In this document: positions 47,796 to 57,092 of the stretch, piece by piece | Position numbering within the stretch: the stretch's first letter is position 1 | How the letters are laid out: each line of letters starts with the position of its first letter | Source: Streptococcus chenjunshii | Lineage (GTDB): Bacteria > Bacillota > Bacilli > Lactobacillales > Streptococcaceae | Length of the DNA: 64,000 nucleotides | NCBI RefSeq assembly: GCF_003086355.1 | Contig: NZ_CP031733.1 | Span: forward strand, 2,356,001 to 2,420,000 | Direction of reading: 5' to 3' | The notes under the pieces: model-generated | Database searches by the model: none | Seen by the model: only the letters and a program-made list of their open reading frames with translations | Told to the model about the DNA's origin: nothing | Position numbers and translations under genes: made by a program

Positions 47796-48143
47796 CTAAT
47801 CCCACAATTTAAAAGACAGCCAAACAGCAAGAGCAAGGATAGGGATAAAGCCAATTATTTTAACAACGAAATCAACTTCTGTAAAACTGCAAAGATAAAG
47901 TATAAGCATTACTGCTGCCAGCCAGATGCCTGACATTTTACAAATAGACGGCAGATAAGAAATCATACAAAGACCGACAGCAAGCAAGACAATCCCTCCA
48001 GCTGTAAAGCTCATGAAATCGGGGAAGGTTAAATCAATGGGAAATAATGTTGCCCCCCAAATGACAACTAAAATTCCTATGACTGCACAAGAAATTCCTA
48101 TCATTGTTAAGCCGCTCATTTTCTTTTTTCCTTGTTTATTCAT
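47796..48143 (-). CDS. Small membrane protein, four hydrophobic segments
   Basis: 115 residues with four predicted helices (MIGISCAVIGILVVIWGATL, FTAGGIVLLAVGLCMISYL, IWLAAVMLILYLC, IIGFIPILALAVWLSF). No family recognised. RBS AAGGAGG. Probably a partner of the reductase-like gene 23 bases downstream and of the TetR regulator. Confidence 0.7.
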   Translation of the reverse strand: MNKQGKKKMSGLTMIGISCAVIGILVVIWGATLFPIDLTFPDFMSFTAGGIVLLAVGLCMISYLPSICKMSGIWLAAVMLILYLCSFTEVDFVVKIIGFIPILALAVWLSFKLWD

Positions 48144-48161
48144 ATAAAAACCTCCTTTGTA

Positions 48162-48191
48162 TTGAGTGAATATTTTTTATTATTCATTCAT
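48162..48191. promoter_or_regulatory. TetR operator of the reductase operon
   Basis: TTGAGTGAATA and TATTCATTCAT separated by 8 bases, just upstream of the membrane-protein RBS. It has the same layout as the site before the tetR gene. Confidence 0.7.
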
Positions 48192-48221
48192 TTTTTCTTG
48201 AAAATAAAGGGCTGACACCCT

Positions 48222-48791
48222 CTATTCAAAAAGTCCTTTAACAAAATAAGTTGCCAAAAACTCAATTGTTCTGCTGATATTTGGAAAATCAACTTCTGTG
48301 ATATGCGTATCCATGTAGTAGAAAAGCTGATAAACCTGTAATATTTCTTGGATTTTATCTGACGAGAACCCCTCTGCGCTCATTCTTGCACTGAATGTTT
48401 CAAGTAAAAACAGATGAAAAGGATCGCTGTCTTTGTTTTTCTCCGAGGAATAATGAGCATGCAGATAAGATGAAATGGCTGGATTATACCACTCTGACAA
48501 TATTTTATTAAACGAAATCAGACTGCGTAACTTTTCAAACAGCTGGCTAACCAGATGAACTGCATCGCCCTCCCAGTCAATCTCCCGCATAAGTTTCTGG
48601 CGAATACGATTATTTTCCTCAGTATAAACAGCCAGAAAAATAGCTTCCTTAGAATCATAATAATTATAAAAAGACCCGACAGCAACCCCAGCCTGCTTGG
48701 CAATTTCAGAAATCCCTGTTGCTTTATAACCTTTTTTGGAAAAAATATCATAAGCTGCTGACTTCAATTTTTGTTTCTTATTTTCCGGCAT
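48222..48791 (-). CDS. TetR-family regulator
   Basis: 189 residues. N-terminal helix-turn-helix: LKSAAYDIFSKKGYKATGIS, EIAKQAGVAVGSFYNYYDSK. The C-terminal domain is unassigned. Identical-architecture palindromes lie upstream of its own gene and of the two genes downstream, so it probably represses both. Confidence 0.92.
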   Translation of the reverse strand: MPENKKQKLKSAAYDIFSKKGYKATGISEIAKQAGVAVGSFYNYYDSKEAIFLAVYTEENNRIRQKLMREIDWEGDAVHLVSQLFEKLRSLISFNKILSEWYNPAISSYLHAHYSSEKNKDSDPFHLFLLETFSARMSAEGFSSDKIQEILQVYQLFYYMDTHITEVDFPNISRTIEFLATYFVKGLFE

Positions 48792-48814
48792 TTTGAACTC
48801 CCTTTTAAAAATAA

Positions 48815-48844
48815 ATGAATGAATATTTTTATCTGTTCATTCAT
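48815..48844. promoter_or_regulatory. TetR operator at its own gene
   Basis: ATGAATGAATA and TGTTCATTCAT, 11-base arms with one mismatch, 8 bases apart, 24 bases before the tetR start. Confidence 0.7.
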
Positions 48845-48965
48845 ATTTTATAATAGCTGTCTGCAGATGTCAAGTAAAACTTGCACCCTCTTCTAATCCA
48901 GTTCAAAATAAATCGGTTATCAGATACAAACAGTCAGAAACAACACGTTTACCCGTCATACATAA

Positions 48966-48994
48966 AAAATCTGAAGCCTTGTGCCTCAGATTTT
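48966..48994 (-). terminator. Terminator after the YjdF-like gene
   Basis: On the minus strand AAAATCTGAGGC-ACAAG-GCTTCAGATTTT followed by TT. Confidence 0.75.
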
Positions 48995-49058
48995 AGAAGA
49001 AACTGTCAAAAGTTTACTGAGTACAGAGTACTAAGAATGATACTCTGAAAACGTTGCT

Positions 49059-49316
49059 TTAGTGTCCCTTCCTCTTTTGCTGTTTTAACTGATATTTGCG
49101 TCTCTTTTCTGCCTCACGCTGCTGTCTGCTGCGTATTCTGCTTTCTTTCTTCAGATTTTCATGCATTTCCTGCATAGCAGTCTGAGCCTTTGTTGAGACA
49201 GCAGGCTTATTTCTTGCCCTGCTTATTTCTCTCTGCAGGCGTTTAGGATTCTTCTTCCCGCTGCCTGTTTCAGAAAGATGCTGACGTCCAGAAAGATGCT
49301 CATACCAACTGATCAT
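49059..49316 (-). CDS. Short YjdF/DUF2992-like basic protein
   Basis: 85 residues, strongly basic. The stretch GKKNPKRLQREISRARNKPA, then STKAQTAMQEMHENLKKE and a Lys/Arg/Gln tail (QLKQQKRKGH), matches the C-terminal half of YjdF-type proteins, which I recall at about 140 residues. The N-terminal half is missing; upstream sequence does not supply it. AGGGAG is too close to the ATG to be ideal. It may be a truncated remnant or a distinct short form. Confidence 0.55.
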   Translation of the reverse strand: MISWYEHLSGRQHLSETGSGKKNPKRLQREISRARNKPAVSTKAQTAMQEMHENLKKESRIRSRQQREAEKRRKYQLKQQKRKGH

Positions 49317-49419
49317 TCTCCCTAAGGTTACTGACGTTTTTTAACGCTTGCAGACTACCAACTGCAATGTGTTTTTATGCTGCCATTATTATAACATTTC
49401 AATAGGCAAAAAACTGCCA

Positions 49420-50763
49420 TTATTCGTTATTGCTGAATCGTGTATCGTGCTTCTTCTTCCATTCTTTAATATAGTCTAAGCGCTGTTTAATTTTTGCTTC
49501 CCTGCCCTCTTGGGTAGGTTTATAGTAAACATGATCTTCAATGCTTTCAGGACGTGTCGGCATAGTGGTCAGTTTATCCTCATAAAAATGTGCTAATTGA
49601 TAACCTTTTCCATAACCTGCTTCTTTCATCAAACTGGTGCTGGCATTTCGTAAATGCAAGGGCACCGGTTCGTCAATAGTTGCTTTAATATCCTTTTTAA
49701 CTGCCATTCGAGCTTTGTAGACAGCATTGGATTTTGGAGCCAAAGACAGGTAAATCACGCACTGGGTCAGATGGACATCACATTCTGGCAAACCGATATA
49801 TCGGCAGGCCTGAAAAGTATTGACAGCTAAATTTAAAGCACTGTTGTCAGCTAGACCGATGTCTTCGCTGGCGAAGCGTATTAAGCGGCGCGCAATATAA
49901 ACAGGATCCTCACCGCCGTCAATCATTCGGCCCAGCCAATAAATAGCAGAGTCTGCATCACTGTTACGCATGGATTTATGCAAGGCAGAAATAATATTAT
50001 AATGTTCTTCGCCATCTTTGTCGTAATAGGCCGTTTTTTTATCCAGCAGCTCCTCAAGCAAATCACCTGATATGACAACGCGGTTCCCCGACCTATCGCT
50101 ATTAATAACCAGCATCTCTAAGGTATTAAGAGCCGTTCTGGCATCACCGTTAGAATAAACTGCAATTTGCTTTAAGAGCTGAGGTGCTATTTCAATATTC
50201 AAATCTGGAAAAGCCTGAGGAGATTTTAGCACCTTTTCCAGCAGCTCACTAATATCGGCTGCTTCCAGCTGTTTAAGGATAAAAACGCGTGTTCGTGACA
50301 GCAAAGCAGAATTAACCTCAAAAGAAGGATTTTCGGTTGTGGCACCAATCAAAATAATACTCCCTTTTTCAACATAAGGGAGAAAAGCATCCTGCTGTGC
50401 CTTATTAAAACGATGAATTTCATCAATAAAAACAATGGTCCTCTCCCCCAGCAGACGATGCTCTTCCGCCTCATTCATAATCTTGCGGATCTCCTTGATG
50501 CCATGCATAACTGCACTAAAGGTGATAAACCGTGATTTTGTTTTTTTAGCAATAATTTCTGCAAGGGTTGTTTTGCCGACCCCAGGCGGACCCCAAAAAA
50601 TCATAGAAGACACCTGATCTTTATCAATCATTTCACGCAAAAATTTCTTTTCCCCTATCAGATGTTTCTGACCGACAAAATCTTCTAAACTTGTCGGGCG
50701 CACTCGGCTGGCTAAAGGAGCAGCCATAGTCATTTCTTGATCAAAAAGCGATGTTTCTTGCAT
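49420..50763 (-). CDS. rarA: Replication-associated recombination protein RarA (MgsA)
   Basis: 447 residues. AAA+ ATPase acting at stalled forks. Walker A FWGPPGVGKTTLA, Walker B TIVFIDEIHRFNKAQQDAFL, sensor 1 LIGATTENPSFEVNSAL, and the tetramerisation/C-terminal part (MIDGGEDPVYIARRLIRFAS, FYEDKLTTMPTRPESIEDHV). The start at 50763 has AAAGGAGG; the frame extends 27 codons upstream without an RBS. Confidence 0.95.
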   Translation of the reverse strand: MQETSLFDQEMTMAAPLASRVRPTSLEDFVGQKHLIGEKKFLREMIDKDQVSSMIFWGPPGVGKTTLAEIIAKKTKSRFITFSAVMHGIKEIRKIMNEAEEHRLLGERTIVFIDEIHRFNKAQQDAFLPYVEKGSIILIGATTENPSFEVNSALLSRTRVFILKQLEAADISELLEKVLKSPQAFPDLNIEIAPQLLKQIAVYSNGDARTALNTLEMLVINSDRSGNRVVISGDLLEELLDKKTAYYDKDGEEHYNIISALHKSMRNSDADSAIYWLGRMIDGGEDPVYIARRLIRFASEDIGLADNSALNLAVNTFQACRYIGLPECDVHLTQCVIYLSLAPKSNAVYKARMAVKKDIKATIDEPVPLHLRNASTSLMKEAGYGKGYQLAHFYEDKLTTMPTRPESIEDHVYYKPTQEGREAKIKQRLDYIKEWKKKHDTRFSNNE

Positions 50764-50872
50764 TTTTGCCTCCTTTGTCTTCCCAGCGGCATATCCTGTT
50801 TTAACTGGCATTTGCTGAACCCATATACGATTGACAAAAAGCATTTCAGATGTCTTTTATCTGCTGCCGATT

Positions 50873-51898
50873 TTATCCAAAACGAATAACATTTTCGTCA
50901 GCATCAACTTCTGCCATCACGCCAAAAGGAATAATGCATCTGGGTGTAGCATGGCCAACATTGACATTATAAAGAATAGGAAGTTTACTGTCAGCGACTG
51001 TATCAAGCAAAATCTGTTTATACTCTTCATAGTACAGTTCATTTAACGGTTTTCCAATAATGAGACCGCTGATTACTGTAAATATACCAGTAGCTTTTAA
51101 AGTTTCCAGCATTTTTTGATACATTATAGGGCTCGGCTGTTCCTCACTTGTTTCAAGCAGTAAAATTTTTCCTTTCCAGTCAGAAAGAGAAGGAAACAGC
51201 TGGTACTGCCGGCACAAGTCAACTGTATCAGGATAGCGTGAACCATCAAACATGTCATAAAGTGACTCTAAACAGCCGCCTAATATCTCCCCCTTAAATT
51301 TAGCAGCACCCTGCAGCAGCTCAAAACCCTGATTTTTATGAGCTATTCTTTCTGTGCCCAAAGCTTTTTCACTGTAGTCTAAACGCTCTTCATACCATTT
51401 CTCGCTGGATCGAACTTCTGATATGGTTGCTGTTTCGACTAACTCCTTAAAATAATGGAAAGAGTAAGGCAGCATGTCATCGGCCAATTCACAGATATCC
51501 GCTAAAAAAGACTGGCCGTAAAAGGTTTTTATCCCTAATTTATGCAGCATGAGATGATTGATTGTGGTATCTGAAAACCCTAAAAAGGGTTTTTGTTTTA
51601 CCGCCTTTGCTAACTGTTTATCTGAAAACAAGTAAGGCAGTAAACGGTAGGTATCATCGCCTCCAATCGCACATAAAATCATATCAATACTGTCATCTGT
51701 AAAAGCGCTGATTAAGTCTTCTGCTCTCTTTTCCGGATGCTTTTTCAAATAATCCATGCCTTTCAGGGCATGAGGGAGAATTTTGACTTGCAGACCCAGA
51801 CGCTCTAGGCGCTTTAGCCCCAAGGCCAATTCATGCTCAACAGATTCTTCTCCAAGAATACCGCTTGACAAACTGACTAAACCAACTGTACGTATCAT
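50873..51898 (-). CDS. S66-family peptidase (LD-carboxypeptidase / MccF type)
   Basis: 341 residues. Catalytic set of peptidase family S66: Ser in FLGFSDTTINHL, Glu in LLLETSEEQPSP, His in NVGHATPRCIIPFG. Family members trim murein tetrapeptides or cleave microcin C-type toxins (MccF). The acidic LLETSEE stretch and length favour the MccF-like branch, but this is not certain. Confidence 0.85.
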   Translation of the reverse strand: MIRTVGLVSLSSGILGEESVEHELALGLKRLERLGLQVKILPHALKGMDYLKKHPEKRAEDLISAFTDDSIDMILCAIGGDDTYRLLPYLFSDKQLAKAVKQKPFLGFSDTTINHLMLHKLGIKTFYGQSFLADICELADDMLPYSFHYFKELVETATISEVRSSEKWYEERLDYSEKALGTERIAHKNQGFELLQGAAKFKGEILGGCLESLYDMFDGSRYPDTVDLCRQYQLFPSLSDWKGKILLLETSEEQPSPIMYQKMLETLKATGIFTVISGLIIGKPLNELYYEEYKQILLDTVADSKLPILYNVNVGHATPRCIIPFGVMAEVDADENVIRFG

Positions 51899-52160
51899 AA
51901 TTTCTCCTTTTTTGTATTACATTATATCACAACCCATCTGCCAAATGGCCTTTGCAAACAAAAAACGAAAAGACTCACTTGAGCAAGATGAATTTAAAAC
52001 AGGAGGACAGTTCGGCTGAACATGGCTGACTGCAACTAATCTGTTACAACGCCAGCAGACAAAAGAATAACCTTAGCGATTAAATTTTGGTAAAATAGTT
52101 TTGGAATAATAATGAGCTGTACTTTGGGAAGCCACAGCAATAATATAAGGGAGGTTAGTC

Positions 52161-52670
52161 ATGAAATCCGATAAAGAACTTAAAAACAGGGCACTGGAGC
52201 TTTTAGAAGAACGGGAAGTGAGTATTAAAGATATTGCGGAGCTTGTCCTTTTTTTACAGAATCCCTACATTAAAGACTTAACTATCGAAGAGTGTGTAGA
52301 CAGTGTTTATACAGTTTTAAACAAACGAGAAGTGCAAAACACGATTATTACCGGTATCGAAATGGATAAACTCGCTGAAGAAGGAAAACTCTCTCAGCCC
52401 TTAAACGACATTCTGATGGAAGATGAAGGACTTTACGGTATAGATGAAATTATGGCCCTTTCTATTGTTAATGTATATGGTTCAATCGGTTTTACTAATT
52501 ACGGTTATATTGATAAACTTAAGCCAGGCATTATTAAAACGCTGGATAGAAAAAACAAAAATCGCTGCCACACTTTCTTAGACGACATTGTCGGCGCTTT
52601 AGCTGCTGCTGCAGCCAGCCGAATTGCCCATGCTGATCCTGGTAAAAGTGCTATAACTAATATGAACTAA
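52161..52670 (+). CDS. Phosphatidylglycerophosphatase A-family protein (YutG-like)
   Basis: 169 residues: ALELLEEREVSIKDIAELVL, GLYGIDEIMALSIVNVYGSI, LDDIVGALAAAAASRIAHAD. This is the Gram-positive YutG/PgpA-like form, which lacks the transmembrane helices of E. coli PgpA. RBS GGGAGG. Ended by the hairpin at 52689-52727. Confidence 0.85.
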   Translation: MKSDKELKNRALELLEEREVSIKDIAELVLFLQNPYIKDLTIEECVDSVYTVLNKREVQNTIITGIEMDKLAEEGKLSQPLNDILMEDEGLYGIDEIMALSIVNVYGSIGFTNYGYIDKLKPGIIKTLDRKNKNRCHTFLDDIVGALAAAAASRIAHADPGKSAITNMN

Positions 52671-52688
52671 CTTGGCAGCAGCTGACTT

Positions 52689-52727
52689 AAAAAACGAGCA
52701 GATTCTTTTGAACATGCCCGTTTTTTT
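52689..52727 (+). terminator. Terminator of the pgpA-like gene
   Basis: AAAAAACG-GC faces GC-CGTTTTTTT around a loop of about 14 bases, ending in a T-run. Confidence 0.7.
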
Positions 52728-52779
52728 ATTATGAAGAAAATTGACACGGTTCATAAACCGTTAGTTCAAAGATTTTACA

Positions 52780-53142
52780 TCAGTGAAAAATAAAAATACT
52801 GAGAAGTGCTAATAAAGCTGGCCCGCCTTGAGTCAAGAGTATTTTTTTACTAGAACTTAAGGCTCCGTAAACAGCAGCTCCAATCACAAAAAGTACAAAA
52901 ACTGTCACCATTTCAAGATTAACCGAAATGAAGAGAGCGTACAAAAGGCTGAGTCCCAGTAAGCCATTATAAATACCTTGATTTTTCAAAAGAAGAGAAA
53001 CAGATTGCCGCGAAAGCTCGTCTTCAGTCAATCCAAAAACGCGGCTGGTTGTTGCTGACTGGGTAGCAATTGTTTCCAAATACATAATATAAAAATGTTC
53101 CAAAGCTACAGCTGTAGCTAATAAAATGGTTATAAGTGACAT
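52780..53142 (-). CDS. DUF1304-family membrane protein
   Basis: 120 residues, four hydrophobic segments. The signature ALEHFYIMYLETIATQS at residues 13-29 and LLLKNQGIYNGLLGL are those of DUF1304 proteins, whose function is unknown. RBS AAGGAAGG before the ATG. Confidence 0.8.
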   Translation of the reverse strand: MSLITILLATAVALEHFYIMYLETIATQSATTSRVFGLTEDELSRQSVSLLLKNQGIYNGLLGLSLLYALFISVNLEMVTVFVLFVIGAAVYGALSSSKKILLTQGGPALLALLSIFIFH

Positions 53143-53787
53143 ATTACCTTCCTTTAGTTATTGATAATAAACCTAATTAAGTATATAAAGTTACCATAAA
53201 ACTGTCAAGAATATTGACTTCTTTTTCATTAAAATGCTAGTAAAAGGATATTAGCTTGCGATTTATTCTAAAGTAAAATCTATTTTACTGCTTTTTTTAA
53301 CATAAAAGTAGAAAACCAATTGAAAACAACAAGCAATGAAGTTGACAAATGCTTGACTGAATATGTAAAGATCGTCAACTTTATGTCAAGAACCTATTTT
53401 CTGTCTTCCAGTTAAACAGAGAATTTCTGGCTGTTCAAAGCCTGATCAAGGTTCTTTACGGATTTATATAAACTGTAAATCATTTGTCAATTTATTGTCT
53501 TTAGACGACAATTGGTCTACTGTTCGGTCATTTGCCGTTAGAACATCAATGCAAAAGTTTTACTAGAAGTTCTTTACAGCAGTGTCAAATACAATGCAGA
53601 CAATAAAGCATATTTTTAAGAACAAGCAGATCAGTTTAATTGCGGTTTGTATAGTTTACACAGCTTGACATATTTGTCAAGTTGTGATTTTCAAACGACT
53701 GTCTTCCCCCAAAAACACTAACCTAGTTGATATTCTACAGTAAAGCAATGATCAACTGGAAAATATTTATTTTATTCAAAAACAAAA
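53143..53787. other. Long AT-rich non-coding interval rich in TTGAC/GTCAA
   Basis: About 640 bases with no gene on either strand. TTGAC or its complement GTCAA occurs roughly ten times, including TTGACAAATGCTTGACTGA near 53343 and a perfect palindrome CTTGACA-TATT-TGTCAAG (53664-53681). Another short dyad is TTGTC-TTTAGAC-GACAA near 53497-53513. The function is unknown. Confidence 0.5.
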
Positions 53788-53815
53788 AAAGAAGAGCCAG
53801 ATAAGGCTCTTCTTT
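53788..53815 (-). terminator. rpsD terminator
   Basis: AAAGAAGAGCC and GGCTCTTCTTT form a perfect 11-bp stem, with a T-run when read on the minus strand. Confidence 0.85.
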
Positions 53816-53832
53816 AATTTTACTATTGCTGA

Positions 53833-54444
53833 TTACAATTGTTTGTTGTAGTATTCAACAATAAGGGCTTCATTGATTTCTGGATTGATTTCATCGCGCT
53901 CAGGCAAACGTGTCAAAGAACCTTCAAGTTTTTCAGCATCAAAAGTGACAAAAGACGGACGTCCCAAAGTGCTTTCAACGGCATCTATAATAGCTGGGAC
54001 TTTAGCAGACTTTTCACGTACTGAAATAACTTGTCCTACTTCAACACGGTAGCTAGGAATATCCACGCGCTTGCCATCAACAAGAATATGCCCATGGTTA
54101 ACAAACTGACGTGCTTGACGCCGTGTTCTTGCAAGGCCTAGGCGATAAACAATATTATCGAGACGGCGTTCGAGCAGAACCATGAAATTAAAACCAACGG
54201 TTCCTTCTTTAATTTTAGTTGCCTGAACAAACAAATTACGGAACTGCTTTTCACCTAATCCGTAAGAAAAGCGAAGTTTTTGCTTCTCTGCTAACTGCAG
54301 ACCATATTCAGATAATTTACTGCGGTTATTAGGACCGTGTTGCCCTGGTACATAATTGCGGCGGGCTAATTCTTTCCCTGTACCTGTAAGAGATAAGCCG
54401 TAACGGCGTGATTTTTTCCAAGATGGTCCTGTATAACGTGACAT
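53833..54444 (-). CDS. rpsD: Ribosomal protein S4
   Basis: 203 residues beginning [20 protein letters not shown]. The S4 RNA-binding domain is [20 protein letters not shown] with [15 protein letters not shown]. No N-terminal zinc cysteines, as in other streptococcal S4. Start after GAGGAGG. A long leader and consensus promoter precede it; its terminator follows. Confidence 0.97.
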   Translation of the reverse strand: MSRYTGPSWKKSRRYGLSLTGTGKELARRNYVPGQHGPNNRSKLSEYGLQLAEKQKLRFSYGLGEKQFRNLFVQATKIKEGTVGFNFMVLLERRLDNIVYRLGLARTRRQARQFVNHGHILVDGKRVDIPSYRVEVGQVISVREKSAKVPAIIDAVESTLGRPSFVTFDAEKLEGSLTRLPERDEINPEINEALIVEYYNKQL

Positions 54445-54648
54445 AGTAATGTCCTCCTCAAAAAATAGTTTTGCAGGAAATAACATTCTAAAAGAAAATC
54501 CTGATTCGTGCAGTTACCCTTCGCCTCAACAGCAAAAGGCTACTCTAATTGTATTCAGTCATTGACAGTCAGTCAAATATAAGACTGAGCCGCTTTCACA
54601 GAGCAACTGTTGACGAGCTTCATATTTTCTCTGCTGCTATTTCACACA
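54445..54648 (-). promoter_or_regulatory. Long rpsD leader, candidate S4 autoregulatory RNA
   Basis: About 200 transcribed bases lie between the promoter and the ATG without a reading frame. Firmicute rpsD leaders are commonly bound by S4 itself to limit its synthesis. The pairing cannot be confirmed by eye. Confidence 0.4.
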
Positions 54649-54654
54649 AAGTAC

Positions 54655-54683
54655 AGTATAGCACAGAAAAAAATGCTTGTAAA
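54655..54683 (-). promoter_or_regulatory. rpsD promoter
   Basis: On the minus strand TTTACA (54678-54683), exactly 17 bases, then TATACT (54655-54660). Confidence 0.8.
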
Positions 54684-54854
54684 GCCCTACATTAGGAAAA
54701 TTCTATCAGACAGTCTGTTTTTTTTTTGCTAAAGCAGGCCCTTATTGCTAAATTCTGCTGCTCTTTTTCTTCTTTTGACAAAGTGCTGTCTAAAGCCAGA
54801 TGCTCTGATCAAATCAGAAAATCCCTATAGTTAGCTTTACTTTCACAGCCTTTG

Positions 54855-55127
54855 CTAATCAAAATAACGAATTAAGGTTTTTTCAGTCAAGATATCAGAA
54901 TATGTGTAAGATTCAACATAAGTGTTTTCTATCTCACCGGGAACAGTTGCTTCATCCTTATATTCAACAATGAATAAAGAAGAATAGACTTCAATCAGCC
55001 GGCCGATTTTATTTTTTTCACGTTTGCGTCCGTTTTCAAGCGTCAGCTCAACTAACTGTCCTTCGTGATTTTTGATTTCTTCTTTAATTTTTTTCATTTT
55101 TGCAACATCAGCAAATGCATCACTCAT
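54855..55127 (-). CDS. veg: Veg protein
   Basis: 90 residues: KKIKEEIKNHEGQLVELTLE, NGRKREKNKIGRLIEVYSSL, FIVEY. This is the Veg family, a small SH3-like protein linked to biofilm formation in Bacillus. RBS AAGGAG. Usually beside other core genes. Confidence 0.88.
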   Translation of the reverse strand: MSDAFADVAKMKKIKEEIKNHEGQLVELTLENGRKREKNKIGRLIEVYSSLFIVEYKDEATVPGEIENTYVESYTYSDILTEKTLIRYFD

Positions 55128-55207
55128 TAAATTTTTCTCCTTATTCAGGGAAATAAACCGTTCCCTTTTATATTATCTGTATCGCATTTTACTTAATAAT
55201 AATGCGG

Positions 55208-56569
55208 TCATCTCTCTTCAAACTGGGCTATACTGGAAAATTTATTATACTCTTTTTGAAATATGAGTTTTACAGTTCCGCGAGCACCACTGCGGTTTTT
55301 CTCAAGGATAACTTCAATCGTGTTATCTTCTATCATATCTTCAGGACTTTCCCCTTCCTTGCGATAATAGTCATCACGATAAAGAAAAGCAACGATATCT
55401 GCATCCTGTTCAATGGAACCAGATTCACGAATATCCGATAAAACAGGACGCTTGTCCTGACGCTGCTCAACCCCCCGTGATAGCTGACTGAGAGCAATCA
55501 CAGGAACTTTCAGCTCCTTGGCCAAAATTTTTAATTGGCGTGAGATTTCTGAAACTTCCTGCTGACGGTTATCAGGACGAGTCCCTGTAATTAGCTGCAG
55601 ATAATCAATAACAATCAGCCCGAGACCGCCTTCGAGTTCTTGGGATAATTTTCGAGCACGAGCGCGAATCTCAGTCACCTTAATTCCAGGGGTATCGTCA
55701 ATATAAATAGGAGCTTCAGCTAAAGCGCCTTGAGCAATTGTCACATTATTCCAATCCTGATCAGTTAACTGACCTGTTCTTAAAGCATGGGAATCAACCA
55801 TACCTTCAGCTGCCAGCATACGGTCTACCAAACTCTCCGCACCCATTTCCAGTGAAAAAATAGCAACCGGACGATTTTGCTTTGTCCCAACATTTTGGGC
55901 AATATTTAAAACAAAGGCAGTTTTGCCGACAGCCGGGCGGGCAGCAAGGATAATTAGCTGATCAGCGTGCAAACCTGTCGTAATTCGGTCCAAGTCACGA
56001 AAACCTGTTGGCAAACCAGTGACATCTGTTGTTTGCTGGGAACGCATTTCGAGATTTTCATAATTAACTTTTAAAACATCTGAAATTTTGCGAAAACCGC
56101 TGCGATGGGTATGCTCATTGATTTCTACTAGGGCCTTTTCGGCGTCTGCAATAATATCCTCAGACTCTCTCGCCCCCTCATAAGCGAGGTTAACAGTGTC
56201 TGTCAGCTTCGAAATTATGTTCCGCAGCATAGCCTTTTCAGCCACTATTTTGGCATAATACTCTGCATTAGCACTTGTTGGAACACTGTTAACAAGTTCT
56301 ACAATATAAGAAAGGCCGCCGATATTCTGCAAATCCCCCTGATCATCTAAAATTGTTCTGACAGTTGTCGCATCAATGGCTTCATTGCGGTCATTCAAGG
56401 TGATCATCGCCCGAAAAATAATTTTATGAGAGTATTTGTAAAAATCATCTGGTTCAACAAATTCTCTGATGGCAATTAGCTTTTCTGGAGAAATAAAAAT
56501 GGAACCTAAAACCGATTGTTCTGCTAAAATGTCCTGCGGCTGAACTCTCAGCTCTGGTACTTCTGCCAA
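55208..56569 (-). CDS. dnaB: Replicative DNA helicase
   Basis: 453 residues (named dnaC in some streptococci). N-terminal primase-contact domain (LAEQSVLGSIFISPE), then the RecA-like ATPase: ILAARPAVGKTAFVLNIAQN, FSLEMGAESL, GLIVIDYLQLITG, VIALSQLSRGVEQR, and the EKNRSGARGT hook. The start is a TTG at 56569 preceded by an excellent GGAGGTGA; the frame is open 14 codons more upstream but that part has no RBS. Confidence 0.96.
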   Translation of the reverse strand: MAEVPELRVQPQDILAEQSVLGSIFISPEKLIAIREFVEPDDFYKYSHKIIFRAMITLNDRNEAIDATTVRTILDDQGDLQNIGGLSYIVELVNSVPTSANAEYYAKIVAEKAMLRNIISKLTDTVNLAYEGARESEDIIADAEKALVEINEHTHRSGFRKISDVLKVNYENLEMRSQQTTDVTGLPTGFRDLDRITTGLHADQLIILAARPAVGKTAFVLNIAQNVGTKQNRPVAIFSLEMGAESLVDRMLAAEGMVDSHALRTGQLTDQDWNNVTIAQGALAEAPIYIDDTPGIKVTEIRARARKLSQELEGGLGLIVIDYLQLITGTRPDNRQQEVSEISRQLKILAKELKVPVIALSQLSRGVEQRQDKRPVLSDIRESGSIEQDADIVAFLYRDDYYRKEGESPEDMIEDNTIEVILEKNRSGARGTVKLIFQKEYNKFSSIAQFEER

Positions 56570-56639
56570 AGCTGTCACCTCCCTGTCTAAAATGCTTATA
56601 AGTTTTACCAACCATCAAATCATTCAGATAGCTTTACTC

Positions 56640-57092
56640 TCAAACTTCTTTTATGTTTAATTTAATGTCAGCCTTGACATCTTTATGCAGCTTTACAGGA
56701 ACTTCAATCAGTCCCAACACACGGATAGGATGGTCTAATTCAATATGGCGTTTATCTACTTTAATTCCAAACTGTTTTTCCAGCTCCTCAGCAATTTTTT
56801 TCGCTGTGACAGAGCCAAAAGTACGACCGTCCGGACCAACTTTCTCCAAAAATTGAACACGAATTTCCTCCAGATTAAGTTTTTCCTGAATAGCTTTTGC
56901 TTCTGCCAGATGCTCTGCCTGAACCTTAGCTTCGGATCTTTGCTTTCCCTTCAATTCGCTGACAGCCTGTTTCGTCGCTTCTTTAGCTAAATTCTTCTTT
57001 ATAAGAAAATTCTGGGCATAACCTGTAGGAACTTCTTTAACTTCACCTTTCTTACCTTTTCCCTTGACATCTGCTAAAAAGATAACTTTCAT
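56640..57092 (-). CDS. rplI: Ribosomal protein L9
   Basis: 150 residues: [20 protein letters not shown], then [15 protein letters not shown], the long central helix and the C-terminal domain ([20 protein letters not shown]). Its ATG overlaps the gdpP stop (ATGA), giving translational coupling. Confidence 0.97.
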   Translation of the reverse strand: MKVIFLADVKGKGKKGEVKEVPTGYAQNFLIKKNLAKEATKQAVSELKGKQRSEAKVQAEHLAEAKAIQEKLNLEEIRVQFLEKVGPDGRTFGSVTAKKIAEELEKQFGIKVDKRHIELDHPIRVLGLIEVPVKLHKDVKADIKLNIKEV

